A stretch of DNA of 64,000 bases from Streptomyces genisteinicus (GCF_014489615.1 NZ_CP060825.1:2025501-2089500); one strand, 5' to 3'; counted from the stretch's first letter, positions 8,219 to 16,663 are shown. Made by a program: numbers and translations. The notes: a model not told the origin generated them from the sequence alone.

Positions 8219-9427
8219 TCACAGGAAGCGCCGGATCGGGGCCACCGACAGTTCGGCCAGACGCTGGCCGACCGGGCGCCGCTTCCAGCGCCCCGGCACC
8301 ATCAACTCGCTGACCTCCAGGTCCTCGTCGAAGTGGCGGTCGAGCGCGGCGGTGAACTCCTCGTCGAGCACCGCGAGCATGACCTCCTCGTCGTGGTCGA
8401 GGGAGCGCCGGTTGAAGTTGGTGGAGCCGGTCAGGGCCGCGATCCGGTCCACCGTGATGACCTTGGCGTGCATCATCGTCGGCTGGTACTGGTGGATGCG
8501 CACACCGCAGGCGAGCAGTTCCTCGTAGTGGTTCTGACCGGCGAGCTGGCAGACCCGCTTGTCGGTGTGCGGGCCGGGCAGCAGGATCTCCACCTCGACG
8601 CCGCGCCGGGCCGTCGCGCACAGCAGATCGACGAAGTACTGGTCGGGGGCGAAGTAGGCGGTGGCGAGCCGGAAGCGCTCCTGGGCGGATTCGAGCATGA
8701 CGCGTATCAGCGTCTGCATGTCCTGCCAGCCGAAGCTCGCCGAGCCGCGGACGACCTGGACGACCGCGTCGCCCTGCGTGTCGTGGGTGACGAAGCGGTC
8801 GCGCTCGTCGAAGAGGCAGTCGTGGCACTCCGCCCAGTTCTGCGAGAACGCGGCCGCGATGCCGTCCACGGCCGGGCCGCGGACCTGCACATGGGTGTCC
8901 CGCCACTCGTTCTCGTTCCGTGCGTCCCCGCACCACTCCTCGGCGATGCCCACACCGCCGGTGTAGGCCACCGACTCGTCCACCACCAGCACCTTGCGGT
9001 GGCAGCGGTGGTTCTGCTTGAGCGGCGAGAGGTACAGCGGCTTGCGGAACCAGGCCACCTCGACCCCGGACCGGTCCATCAGGTCGAGCAGGTCCGGCTC
9101 GATGAGGCGGCTGCCGAAGCCGTCCAGCAGCAGCCGGACCCGCACTCCGGCGCCGGCGCGGTCGGCGAGAGCCTCGGCGAACTGCCGGGCGATGTCCCCG
9201 CGCCAGTACACGAACGTCATCATGTCGATGGTGTGCTCCGCCGCGCGGATGCTGTCCAGCATCGCGGCGAAGATCTCGTCCCCGTTGCGCAGCGGCAGCA
9301 GCGCGTTCCCCTCCGTCGCGGCGATCCCGAGCAGCCGCTCCAGCCGCCGCCGCATCCGCCGCTTGCGCTCGTCGAGGGAGGCCGCGGCCTCGCCCGCGGA
9401 TCTCGGTGCGTCACATGTACTCGTCAC
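8219..9427 (-). CDS. Phospholipase D-like / cardiolipin synthase-type phosphatidyltransferase
   Basis: A 402-residue protein with two HKD motifs: HRKVLVVD (H143, K145, D150) and HAKVITVD (H320, K322, D327), each followed by a GG or GSTNF turn. This is the two-domain layout of bacterial cardiolipin synthases and related phosphatidyltransferases. The N-terminal membrane segments of classical Cls enzymes are absent, so it may be soluble or peripheral. The GTG at 9427 follows AGGTGGAG; the upstream ATG at 9520 would add an unlikely Arg/Gly-rich tail. A role in membrane phospholipid remodelling is likely, but nuclease or other PLD activity cannot be excluded. Confidence 0.85.
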   Translation of the reverse strand: MTSTCDAPRSAGEAAASLDERKRRMRRRLERLLGIAATEGNALLPLRNGDEIFAAMLDSIRAAEHTIDMMTFVYWRGDIARQFAEALADRAGAGVRVRLLLDGFGSRLIEPDLLDLMDRSGVEVAWFRKPLYLSPLKQNHRCHRKVLVVDESVAYTGGVGIAEEWCGDARNENEWRDTHVQVRGPAVDGIAAAFSQNWAECHDCLFDERDRFVTHDTQGDAVVQVVRGSASFGWQDMQTLIRVMLESAQERFRLATAYFAPDQYFVDLLCATARRGVEVEILLPGPHTDKRVCQLAGQNHYEELLACGVRIHQYQPTMMHAKVITVDRIAALTGSTNFNRRSLDHDEEVMLAVLDEEFTAALDRHFDEDLEVSELMVPGRWKRRPVGQRLAELSVAPIRRFL

Positions 9428-9553
9428 AGCTCCACCTGTAGGCGTCCGGCGGGCCCCCCGGTGACCGGGCCCTGCATCGACAGCGCGCCTACCCCCGCCG
9501 CGCCGTGTCAGACGCCGCACGTCCCGTACCGGCCCGGGGACGGACCGTGACGC

Positions 9554-9895
9554 TCAGGGCCCGGCCGGCTCCGCCTCCGTGACCAGCACCGCGCAGTAGG
9601 TCTGGGACAGCCGGTCCGTGGCCCACCCCTCGCCCGCCGCCGACGACGGGGACACCGCCGGCACCGGCGGGGCCGCGCCCGGCTCGGGGCACTCGCCGCC
9701 CACGGCGCAGCGCACGGGATCCGCCCCGGGCACCGAGCAGTCCGGCGACGGCCCCGGGGACGCGTACGGCGACGGCGGAGCGACCTCGGGCCCGGACCCG
9801 TTCAGATACTCCGTCGCCCCGAACCCGGCCACCGCCACGACGAACGCCCCGGCGGCGAGCACCTGCACCCCACGCTGTCTGCCCACCGACCCCAT
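9554..9895 (-). CDS. Small membrane-anchored extracytoplasmic protein, function unknown
   Basis: Starting at the ATG at 9895 the product has 113 residues: a short basic N terminus (MGSVGRQRG), one hydrophobic segment at about residues 9-27, then a Pro/Ser/Ala-rich outer part with four cysteines (in SPDCSVPG, PVRCAV, GGECPE and QTYCAV) that could form disulphides. An ATG further upstream at 10006 lies too close to the next gene's end. It follows the NB-ARC gene on the same strand but has no recognisable domain, so involvement in that system is uncertain. Confidence 0.55.
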   Translation of the reverse strand: MGSVGRQRGVQVLAAGAFVVAVAGFGATEYLNGSGPEVAPPSPYASPGPSPDCSVPGADPVRCAVGGECPEPGAAPPVPAVSPSSAAGEGWATDRLSQTYCAVLVTEAEPAGP

Positions 9896-10027
9896 TGTGC
9901 CGGGCACCTCGTGCCAACGGGCCTGCGGGGAGAGGGAGTCGGGGGCGATCGGGAGGCAGCGGGCTCCGCGCAACGGGTCCGAGCACCCCCACCGGACAGG
10001 CGGCACGTCCGCTCCCCGTCACCGGTG

Positions 10028-12163
10028 CTACGGCCCGCGCCGTCCCGACCGGTGGGCGTCCAGCAGGTTCCGGCCCGCGACCGTGAACGGGTGCTCGGAG
10101 CCGAGGCCGCGGGCGCGCCGCTCGACGACGTCGGTCATGAGCGCGATGGCCTCCTCCCGGTGTCCGAGCGCGGCCCTGGTCCGCGAGAGGAGCTGCCGGG
10201 CGGCGAGCACGACCGGGTACTCGGGTCCGAAGCGCCGTACATACGCGTCGGTGACGGACGCGATACCGCTGTCCGCCTCCTCGTGGCGACCCAGCAGGTA
10301 CAGCGCCCACGCGTGATTGTGCCGGGCGCCCAGGGTCACGGTGTGGTCGGGGCCGAGGTGCCGCTCGCATTCCGACGGCAGGGCGAGCAGTGCGCCGCCT
10401 TCCTCGGTGACGACCTCGGCGGCCGGCAGCATCTCCAGCAGACTGGCGCGGGCCCGCAGCGTGAGCGGATGCGCGGGGCCGAGTGCGGAGCGCCGTCCGC
10501 CCACGGTCTCGCGGAGCAGGGCGACGGCTTCCTCGCGCCGGCCGAGGTTCGCCAGCACGAGCTGGAGGCCGTAGCCGGTGTCCGTGGTGTCGGGGTCGTC
10601 GGCGCCGAACAGACGCCCTTGAGCCTCCCGGACCGTACGGAGCAGTCCTTCGGCTTCGGTGTACCGGCCCAGCCGGAACAGTGCCCGTCCGGCTCGGGAG
10701 CGTGCCGCGAGCACCGCCCGGTGCTCCGCGCCGAGGAGCCGCTGTCCGAGGTCCGCCGCGGTGCGGGCGGTCTCGCGGGCGGAGACGTAGTCCCCGGTCC
10801 GGTGCAGGGCGACCGCCAGCCGCGCCGCGACGGACAGGGCGTCGGCCGCGGACGGCGCTCCGGTGCGGCGCAGCAGGGCCAGCGCGTGCGGGACGAGCAC
10901 GCGCAGGCGCGCATCGTGCGGCCCGGCGTCGGGTACGGCGGGCACGGCGGCGTCGAGCAGCCGGACCGCCGCGGTGTCGAGGGCGGGGACCAGGTCGGCG
11001 GTGGTGGCGGCGGCGACGCTGTCGAGCAGGATGCCGTGGCTCTGGACGCACCGCGTGCCGGCTGCGTCGACCAGCTCGGAGAGCGACTGGTCGAGGAGGG
11101 CGCGCAGGGCGGTCTCGGTGCGGGCACGGGGCAGCACGGCGCCGACACCGGGGTGGTTGAGCAGGGCCAGGGGCAGCGGCTCGGCGGCGAACCGGGCCAG
11201 CAGCCTGAGCAGGGCCGGCGCCTCCTTCAGGCCGCGCGCGTCGAAGGCGTCGAGGGTGAGCTGCCAGGTCAGCCGGACCAGTTGGCGGGGATCGGCCCCG
11301 GACAGTGTCTCGGCTCCGCGGTCGATGAGCCGGACGCCTTCGTCTCCTTCGAGCCGGTCGCCGTAGGCGTCGAGCGTCCAGGGGTCGATGACCTGGTGGG
11401 AGAGGAAGCCGCCCGCCAGCGTGAGGGCGAGAGGCAGGCGTCCGAGCCGGTCCGCGACCCGCGCCGCCTGTTCCGCTGTTCCGCTGTGCGGTGCGAGGTC
11501 GCGCAGCACGAGGGCGGCGTCCTCGCGGGGCAGGACGCCGATGTGCTGCAGTTCGGCGCCCGGCCACCAGCGGGGCCCGGCACGCCGGGTGGTCACCAGG
11601 ACGGTGCCGCGCGGGCTGCTGCGCAGCCAGTCCCCGTCCCGCAGGATCTCCGGCTCGTCGGTGTTGTCCAGGACGAGCAGCCAGGGTTCGGCTGAGCGGT
11701 CGAGGTGGTTCCAGACGAGATCGGCGGCGGGACGCAGCCCGTTGCGCGCGGCAAGGAGTTCGCCGTCGCCCGCACCCCGGTCGGCGGCGACGGCGAGCAT
11801 GCCGGCGCGCAGGCTCACGCGGTCGGCGGCGTTGACCCACAGCCCCACCCGGCCCGGCGCGCGGGTGACCTCGTCGAACAGGGCGCAGGCGACCGCCGTC
11901 TTGCCCGACCCGCCCATCCCGTGCAGCACGTAGACCTGGCCGCCGCGTTCCGATCCGACGCTCGCCCGCAGGCGTTCCATCACCTCGCTGCGGTCGCGCA
12001 GCGCGACGGGGCACCGGCCGACCGCCGGGCGGCGCACCGAGTCCGGTCCGCCGCGTTCGGGCTGGCCGCCCCCGTAGTGGTGGTGCTCGGTGATGTGCTG
12101 GTCGCCCCGCGACTGGTAGACGCGCCCGTGGTCCTCGGCGTGACCGTCCGTGCCGCCCGTCAT
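10028..12163 (-). CDS. NB-ARC/TPR STAND ATPase (bacterial NLR-like) with an N-terminal short signalling motif
   Basis: The 711-residue protein starts with about 45 residues lacking any folded effector domain but containing the motif GRVYQSRGDQHITE at residues 13-26. An NB-ARC NTPase follows: Walker A GMGGSGKT at 82-89, Walker B WLLVLDNTD at 161-169, a sensor strand GTVLVTTR, and the GLPLAL-like RLPLALTLAGG. From about residue 430 to the end are tetratricopeptide-like repeats, the expected sensor. The ATG at 12163 overlaps the stop of the small upstream gene (ATGA), and the upstream product ends with nearly the same motif. The pair fits an NLR that recruits a separate effector through a homotypic motif, probably an abortive-infection or signalling device. 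Confidence 0.88.
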   Translation of the reverse strand: MTGGTDGHAEDHGRVYQSRGDQHITEHHHYGGGQPERGGPDSVRRPAVGRCPVALRDRSEVMERLRASVGSERGGQVYVLHGMGGSGKTAVACALFDEVTRAPGRVGLWVNAADRVSLRAGMLAVAADRGAGDGELLAARNGLRPAADLVWNHLDRSAEPWLLVLDNTDEPEILRDGDWLRSSPRGTVLVTTRRAGPRWWPGAELQHIGVLPREDAALVLRDLAPHSGTAEQAARVADRLGRLPLALTLAGGFLSHQVIDPWTLDAYGDRLEGDEGVRLIDRGAETLSGADPRQLVRLTWQLTLDAFDARGLKEAPALLRLLARFAAEPLPLALLNHPGVGAVLPRARTETALRALLDQSLSELVDAAGTRCVQSHGILLDSVAAATTADLVPALDTAAVRLLDAAVPAVPDAGPHDARLRVLVPHALALLRRTGAPSAADALSVAARLAVALHRTGDYVSARETARTAADLGQRLLGAEHRAVLAARSRAGRALFRLGRYTEAEGLLRTVREAQGRLFGADDPDTTDTGYGLQLVLANLGRREEAVALLRETVGGRRSALGPAHPLTLRARASLLEMLPAAEVVTEEGGALLALPSECERHLGPDHTVTLGARHNHAWALYLLGRHEEADSGIASVTDAYVRRFGPEYPVVLAARQLLSRTRAALGHREEAIALMTDVVERRARGLGSEHPFTVAGRNLLDAHRSGRRGP
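12086..12127 (-). repeat. Motif copy at the N terminus of the NB-ARC protein
   Basis: This stretch encodes GRVYQSRGDQHITE (residues 13-26 of the NB-ARC protein). It repeats, at both DNA and protein level, the 3' end of the upstream gene (12166-12207). Twelve of fourteen residues match, the difference being SRG here against AGR there. Confidence 0.75.
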
Positions 12164-12570
12164 CGCTCGGTGATGTGCTGGTCACGTCCCGCCTGGTAGA
12201 CCCTGCCCTGACCGGACGCGGTGGCGTGCTGGGTGATCTGCCGGGCGGCCGAGCCCTCCGGGTCGAGATGGTCCAGCAGGGCGCGCAGCTCCTGGACTGC
12301 GGAGGGATGAGCGACGAGCAGCCGCCTGACCGCTCCCTGCCACTGGAGGCGCAGTTCGTCCAGGGTCTGCCGGTCGTCCGCGGCGACGGCAGCCAGCACG
12401 TCCTCGCGTCCGGCCTCCAGCTCGGCGGCGACGGTGTCTGCCCGCTCGGGCTGCGCACGGCGCCAGAGGCGGGTGATGCCGTCCCGCAGGTGCTGCCAGG
12501 CATCGGTCGCCATCAACGCGACGACGGTCGTTCCGGCGCTCTGCGCGAGCAGGGCCACTTCCGGTTCCAC
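12160..12570 (-). CDS. Putative effector partner of the NB-ARC protein, C-terminal amyloid-like motif
   Basis: A 136-residue all-helical protein. Its N terminus is hydrophobic (about residues 5-20, LLAQSAGTTVVALM), followed by amphipathic helices to about residue 107, and the last 15 residues carry GRVYQAGRDQHITE. The layout of a small helical domain with hydrophobic N terminus plus a terminal motif shared with a neighbouring NLR resembles the bacterial Bell-domain effectors described with bacterial amyloid signalling sequences; I infer this from architecture. The GTG at 12570 has GGAGG 7 nt upstream; the GTG at 12576 is too close to it. The gene overlaps the NB-ARC gene by four bases. A membrane-damaging effector is the working hypothesis. 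Confidence 0.7.
   Translation of the reverse strand: MEPEVALLAQSAGTTVVALMATDAWQHLRDGITRLWRRAQPERADTVAAELEAGREDVLAAVAADDRQTLDELRLQWQGAVRRLLVAHPSAVQELRALLDHLDPEGSAARQITQHATASGQGRVYQAGRDQHITER
12166..12207 (-). repeat. Motif copy at the C terminus of the putative effector
   Basis: Encodes GRVYQAGRDQHITE at residues 122-135, directly before the stop codon. The matching copy is at 12086-12127 in the downstream gene. The VYQAG core resembles the Q-x-G centre of RHIM/PP-type amyloid motifs; that comparison is from memory. Confidence 0.75.
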
Positions 12571-12724
12571 GGTCACCCCTCCGTTCAGCCGTTCCGGCCG
12601 GCCGGGCCGGACACCGTCACCCGTCAGGTGTGCGTGTGACCGTCGTGACGATCAACGCCGGTTCGCCTCCGGGCGTTGCGGGACATGGTGAGATCAGCCC
12701 TCGCTCGTGCCCCGTGGACGGTGG

Positions 12725-12763
12725 CCTGACGCCTGGTCAGGTCGTCGTGCCGAAGGCTACAGT
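12725..12763 (+). promoter_or_regulatory. Possible promoter and operator of the 12790 gene
   Basis: TACAGT at 12758-12763 is a good -10 hexamer 26 nt before the ATG, and GAGGGGG precedes the start. An inverted repeat CCTGAC-N5-GTCAGG at 12725-12741 overlaps where a -35 element should lie. The binding protein is unknown. Confidence 0.35.
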
Positions 12764-12789
12764 GAGTCACCCGACCGATCGAGGGGGCG

Positions 12790-13065
12790 ATGGGATTGTC
12801 CAGGCCATGGGAAGCGGATCCGGACACCGGCTTCAAGCGCCGTCTGGGAAAGTCGCCCCAGGAACTCGGGAACACCACGGGGACTCCCGACTGCCCCGAC
12901 ATCTGGGAACTCGACAACGGCGACATCGCCGTCATCGGCCGCGACCTCACCGAATCACTCGGCAGGAACCTGCCCGACGGGGTCTCGATCGGATCGGACG
13001 AACGCCTTGTCGTCATCCCCCGGAACATGCTCGTCGCGGCGAAGCCGGACATCCCGGGTGTTTGA
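12790..13065 (+). CDS. Small conserved-type protein upstream of DUF6879
   Basis: A 91-residue acidic, soluble protein with the central segment CPDIWELDNGDIAVIGRDL, resembling the small partner proteins often found before DUF6879 genes in Streptomyces. No catalytic motif is seen. GAGGGGG lies just upstream of the ATG. The 3' end overlaps the DUF6879 gene by 8 bp, so the two are expected to be co-translated. It is divergent from the NB-ARC operon, with 219 bp between. Function unknown; a regulatory or adaptor role is a guess based on context. Confidence 0.75.
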   Translation: MGLSRPWEADPDTGFKRRLGKSPQELGNTTGTPDCPDIWELDNGDIAVIGRDLTESLGRNLPDGVSIGSDERLVVIPRNMLVAAKPDIPGV

Positions 13066-13699
13066 CTCCTTCGCGGGCGGCGACTCCGTCCGTCTGGACC
13101 GGCCCGCGTACCACGCCGATCTCGGCCGGATCTACTCCGGCGGCGGGATCGGCTTCCTCAACAAGCTGGAGCGCGGCCAGCACTTCCGGGAGCGCGGCTT
13201 TCCGAGCTGGGAGGCGTTCGCCGCCGGCGACTGGGAGCGGGCACTGGTCCTCGCCGACGAGCGGCGCGAGGAGTACGCGCAGGAACTTGCCGAGGCGTCC
13301 CGGTCGGGCGTCCGGCACCGTCGGCTCCGGGTCGTCGAGTTCCCGGTCACCCCGTACGTGCAGTGGGAACTGCACGTCCTGCGGGTGCGAGTGGACGTGG
13401 GCGACGACATCAGGGTTCTCGACGCCCGCGCCATCACGGACATCGAGCGGACCCGGCCCGTCCCGGAGGTCGTCGTCCTCGGCGACGAGGTGATGTACGA
13501 GGTCGTGTACGACGCCGAGGGAAACGCGGACGGGGCGAGGCGTTACGACGACCGGTCGCTGATCCGGGAGACGAACACGGGATTCGACGCACTGTACGAA
13601 CGCGGCGTGAGGTTCCCCGCGTTCTTCGACCGGGAGATCGCCGACCTGGCACCGCCGCAGGTGACCAGCGTGCCGGAGGGCTCGCGCGACTGCCGGTGA
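13058..13699 (+). CDS. DUF6879 family protein
   Basis: A 213-residue protein whose central part (HRRLRVVEFPVTPYVQWELHV and similar) matches my memory of the DUF6879 family, common in Streptomyces near XRE and DUF397 genes. There are no membrane segments. The GTG at 13058 lies within the end of the preceding gene (8-bp overlap), giving translational coupling. The family has no established biochemical role; its frequent association with whiJ-type loci, one of which lies 1.1 kb away here, suggests regulation or signalling. Confidence 0.75.
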   Translation: MFDSFAGGDSVRLDRPAYHADLGRIYSGGGIGFLNKLERGQHFRERGFPSWEAFAAGDWERALVLADERREEYAQELAEASRSGVRHRRLRVVEFPVTPYVQWELHVLRVRVDVGDDIRVLDARAITDIERTRPVPEVVVLGDEVMYEVVYDAEGNADGARRYDDRSLIRETNTGFDALYERGVRFPAFFDREIADLAPPQVTSVPEGSRDCR

Positions 13700-13809
13700 T
13701 CACCAGGGCGAGAGACGGGCGAGTCCTCGGGCCGGGAGATCACCGCGCCGGAGTGACGGGCTCATCGGCCTCGTCGGCCGCCCCGCCCCCGTCCGGGCGG
13801 ACTGGGGCA

Positions 13810-14670
13810 TCAGCCCTGCGCCTCCTCCCGTACGGGGGAGGCAGTGGCGTCCGCACCGCGTTGCCCGGGAGGAACGGGAGCGGAATCCTCACGGCCGTCC
13901 GCGGCTTGCCCGTCCGGGACGCGGTGCGCCGGCTTCGTCAGTTCCAGGCTGGCGAGGTGCTTCTGCAGCCGCTTGGCCATGGGGCGATAGGTCGCGAACG
14001 TCAGCCCGCCGGACAGGGCCGCCCCGACCACGGGGATGGCCTTCGAGACGCTCTTCGCGAACGTCTGCTTCGACATCTCCACACCGATGTACGCCGCGAC
14101 CTTCTTCACGATGGGGTACACGACCCCTTGGGTCAGCGCCTTCTGCGGCAGCTTCTTGGCGACCTGTTCTGCCATCAGCCCGGCGACCCTCCCGACGGCG
14201 GCATTGGCCGACTGGGTACCGAACATCACACCGAAGAACAGCGTGAGCACGGCCTTGGTCGCATCGTCGACATCGTCGCCGTCGGAGAACAGGTCGGGCC
14301 AGCTGTAGAGGTACGCCAGCTTCTGCGAGATACGCAGCATGTGGCCGAAGTACTGCGCCATGTCGGCGGGCACGGTGGCGGGGAGGGCGAAGACACCGGG
14401 CAGGCCGGCAGCGGCGGAGAGGGCGCTGGCCTTGGCGGTCTCGTAGCGGATGGAGTCGTTGGCCGCCTTGTCGAGCACGTCGAGGGAGATGCCCGCTGCC
14501 GCGGGGGTCTCCGCAACCGCTCTGCTGATCTCGTCCTCGGTGCAGTAGCGGGACAGCGCCTTCCGCAGATACGTCTCACGGTGGATTCGCACACCGGGCA
14601 GCCTGGCCGCCCCCACCAGCACTGCGGAGAAACGCGATTCGGGGTTCTCGCCCGCCTCACCCTGATTCAT
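13810..14670 (-). CDS. EcsC family-like protein
   Basis: A 286-residue protein with Ala/Gly-rich helices in the second half (VVYPIVKKVAAYIGVEM and IPVVGAALSGGLTFATYRPM), a pattern I associate with the EcsC family, named for a Bacillus protein encoded with the EcsAB transporter. The helices could be membrane-associated or a helical bundle. The C-terminal 45 residues are low-complexity and charged. The ATG at 14670 lies 7 nt from a perfect 13-bp palindrome overlapping a -10-like TACTGT, suggesting tight regulation. Function uncertain. Confidence 0.65.
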   Translation of the reverse strand: MNQGEAGENPESRFSAVLVGAARLPGVRIHRETYLRKALSRYCTEDEISRAVAETPAAAGISLDVLDKAANDSIRYETAKASALSAAAGLPGVFALPATVPADMAQYFGHMLRISQKLAYLYSWPDLFSDGDDVDDATKAVLTLFFGVMFGTQSANAAVGRVAGLMAEQVAKKLPQKALTQGVVYPIVKKVAAYIGVEMSKQTFAKSVSKAIPVVGAALSGGLTFATYRPMAKRLQKHLASLELTKPAHRVPDGQAADGREDSAPVPPGQRGADATASPVREEAQG

Positions 14671-14677
14671 AGCAGGA

Positions 14678-14690
14678 ACCTACAGTAGGT
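14678..14690 (-). promoter_or_regulatory. Palindrome overlapping the -10 region of the EcsC-like gene
   Basis: ACCTACAGTAGGT is a perfect 13-bp palindrome (single central base). On the minus strand it contains TACTGT, a plausible -10 box 11 nt before the ATG at 14670. It is a candidate operator; the cognate regulator is unknown. Confidence 0.45.
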
Positions 14691-14817
14691 CCACTTCTCT
14701 GGTGACCGAGTTCGATCGAATCAGTTACGAGGAGCACCGCGGAGCGATGAACCATGCGGGAGCCGGACAGGAACAGCGGATTCTCGACGAGCACTGGCCC
14801 GTCGAGAACCCTGCCCA

Positions 14818-15021
14818 TCAGTGCGCCGCGAAGTCGACGAACGCGGCCCAGGCCGTGGGGGTCATGGCCAAGGGGGCGCGGCTCACGTCCTTGGAGTCGC
14901 GGACGTGGACGGTGCCGGGGCGGGTGGCCACCTCGACGCACTGGCCGCCCTCAGCACCGCTGTAGCTGCTCTTCACCCACACGAGGTGACGCTCAGAACC
15001 GCGCTTCGTATCAGCGTTCAT
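14818..15021 (-). CDS. DUF397 domain protein
   Basis: A 67-residue protein with the family hallmarks WVKSSYSGAEGGQCVEVA, the VHVRDSKD turn and the terminal WAAFVDFA. DUF397 proteins are small partners of whiJ-type XRE regulators in Streptomyces and are thought to modulate them. Its ATG overlaps the stop of the XRE gene (ATGA), so the pair is co-translated. Together with the divergent ATP-binding protein this forms a three-gene whiJ-like locus. Confidence 0.92.
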   Translation of the reverse strand: MNADTKRGSERHLVWVKSSYSGAEGGQCVEVATRPGTVHVRDSKDVSRAPLAMTPTAWAAFVDFAAH

Positions 15022-15848
15022 CTCTCTCCCAACAGCTTCTCGACGAAGGCAAGGGACTCCCTCGGAGTGAGAGCCTGTGCTCGGATGATCCCATAGCGCG
15101 CCGACAGCGCATGGAGCGCTTCCCGCTCCGTGACAAGCGTGCTCCGGCCTTGAACCTCCAGGTATCCGACCGGTGTTCCCTGCCTCGGCATCAGCAGGGT
15201 GAACGCGCCGTCCACGCCTGCATTGTCCTCGCGTTCGAGCGGCATCACCTGAAGCTCGACATTGCGCTTCTGGCCGAGCAGCAGGAGTTGTTCGAGCTGC
15301 CCACGCCACACCTGTTCCCCGCCGAGCGGCCGGCGAATGACAGGCTCCTCCATCACGAAGCTCAGCAATGGCGAGGGCCACCTGTCGAAGATCTCCTGTC
15401 TCGCGAGACGCGCGGCAACGCGCTGTTCGATGGTGGCCTCGTCCAGCAGCGGGCGGCGCATCCCCATCAGGGCACGGGTGTAGTTCTCCGTCTGCAACAG
15501 CCCGTTGACCACATGCGTGTCGTACACGTGCAGCTCGACCGCCTCGGCCTCCAGCTTCGCCGCGTCGCGGAAGAACGCCGGATACTGCGCCCGAGCCACC
15601 TCCTCCTTGCTCGCGCACAGCACACCCCCCGCCCCGAGCGCTTCGTCCGCCTGGTCGATGAACCTCGGCGGCGGAATGCGTCTCCCCTGCTCGAACGCGG
15701 CGATCGTCGAAGCCGAGTACCCCGTCAGCGAACCGAACCGGGCACGGTCCATGCCCGCCCGCTCCCGGAACAGCTTCAACTGCCGTCCGAACACCGACAG
15801 CATGCCCGTCCCGACCTCGTTCTCCGGCTGCTGAACCTCGTCGTCCAC
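15018..15848 (-). CDS. XRE family regulator with DUF5753 (whiJ-type)
   Basis: A 276-residue protein with an N-terminal XRE helix-turn-helix (RFGSLTGYSASTIAAFEQGR, within the first 70 residues) and a long C-terminal DUF5753 ligand or partner domain, including the family phrase VNGLLQTENYTRALM. The GTG at 15848 follows GGGAGGAG at proper spacing, whereas the ATG at 15938 would add an unrelated tail. It is first in an operon with DUF397 and divergent from an anti-sigma-type ATPase gene. WhiJ-like proteins act as developmental repressors relieved by the DUF397 partner; the likely operator is the 34-bp palindrome at 15986-16019. Confidence 0.92.
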   Translation of the reverse strand: MDDEVQQPENEVGTGMLSVFGRQLKLFRERAGMDRARFGSLTGYSASTIAAFEQGRRIPPPRFIDQADEALGAGGVLCASKEEVARAQYPAFFRDAAKLEAEAVELHVYDTHVVNGLLQTENYTRALMGMRRPLLDEATIEQRVAARLARQEIFDRWPSPLLSFVMEEPVIRRPLGGEQVWRGQLEQLLLLGQKRNVELQVMPLEREDNAGVDGAFTLLMPRQGTPVGYLEVQGRSTLVTEREALHALSARYGIIRAQALTPRESLAFVEKLLGER

Positions 15849-15985
15849 GCGCCAGCTCCTCCCGTACGTCCCGCAACGCCCACCGGATCCGATCCAACGT
15901 GCCGCAGCGGAGACCGTCACGCCCCTCACCGCACACAAGCCCCCCGCCCCCGCGTACAGCCCGTACCCGTCAGCGCAACGCTCCT

Positions 15986-16019
15986 GGTCAACGCTACGCA
16001 GAGTCCGCGAGCGTTGACC
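15986..16019. promoter_or_regulatory. Perfect 10+10 palindrome in the divergent whiJ-type promoter region
   Basis: GGTCAACGCT (15986-15995) and AGCGTTGACC (16010-16019) are exact reverse complements with a 14-nt spacer. The right arm ends 2 nt before the ATG at 16022, where no ribosome binding site is seen. The size, symmetry and position suggest an operator for the divergent XRE regulator; binding is inferred. Confidence 0.65.
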
Positions 16020-16021
16020 CC

Positions 16022-16663
16022 ATGAAGTCAGCGACTCCCCCGAACGGGCACCTGCCCCAACCCCCGGCAGCCGAGCGCGAGTTCTCCATGCGCTTCACCT
16101 CGACGCCCCGGGGCGCCCGCCTCGCCCGCCGGCTCGTCTCGCACCGGCTCGACGACTGGGGCCACCCCTGGACGACTCCGGTCAACGAGGCGTTCACGCT
16201 CATCGCGGCGGAACTCACCGCCAACGCCGTACGGCACGGACACGTCCCCGGGCGCGACTTCCATGTCCGGCTCACGCTGACCACCGGCACCTTCCGCATC
16301 GAGGTGACCGACACCCGGACCGACGAGCTGCCGCCGGCCACTCCCCCGGCACCCGACTCCTCGTCCGAGTCCGGGCGCGGCCTGCACCTCGTCGCCGCGC
16401 TTGCGGACGACTGGGGCGTCAGCCGTCGCGCGGCGGCGCCGGGCAAGACCGTGTGGGCCGAACTCCGCACACGGCAACGGGGCTGTCACGCACATCGAAC
16501 AGCGCCCGACCTCACGGACGTCGATCTCCTGGCAGCCACTGCTTCGCTGCTGCACAGCGCCCTCGCGCCAGAGCCGAAGGGCCTCGTCCGCCAGGAGCTG
16601 TCCGACGAACGCTTCCCGTCGGTTCGCCGCTCGGGCTACGAGGCCGCTTCCGGGCAGTCCTGA
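16022..16663 (+). CDS. ATP-binding anti-sigma regulatory factor-type protein (HATPase_c_2)
   Basis: A 213-residue protein with a GHKL ATPase core of the RsbW/SpoIIAB type: N box AAELTANAVRHGH near residue 65 and G box SGRGLHLVAALADDWGV near residue 120. A C-terminal extension of about 60 residues follows, rich in Leu and Arg. Such proteins either inhibit sigma factors by phosphorylating anti-anti-sigma partners or, in whiJ-type loci, act as unexplained third partners. It lies divergent from the XRE/DUF397 operon and starts right behind a perfect palindrome, so it is likely co-regulated with them. Confidence 0.88.
   Translation: MKSATPPNGHLPQPPAAEREFSMRFTSTPRGARLARRLVSHRLDDWGHPWTTPVNEAFTLIAAELTANAVRHGHVPGRDFHVRLTLTTGTFRIEVTDTRTDELPPATPPAPDSSSESGRGLHLVAALADDWGVSRRAAAPGKTVWAELRTRQRGCHAHRTAPDLTDVDLLAATASLLHSALAPEPKGLVRQELSDERFPSVRRSGYEAASGQS

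Noticed and set aside
9489..12503. A 1004-codon open frame on the minus strand
   Set aside because: Its product is Arg/Pro/Gly-rich low complexity, and it covers the NB-ARC gene in another frame; long antisense-type frames are normal in high-GC DNA.
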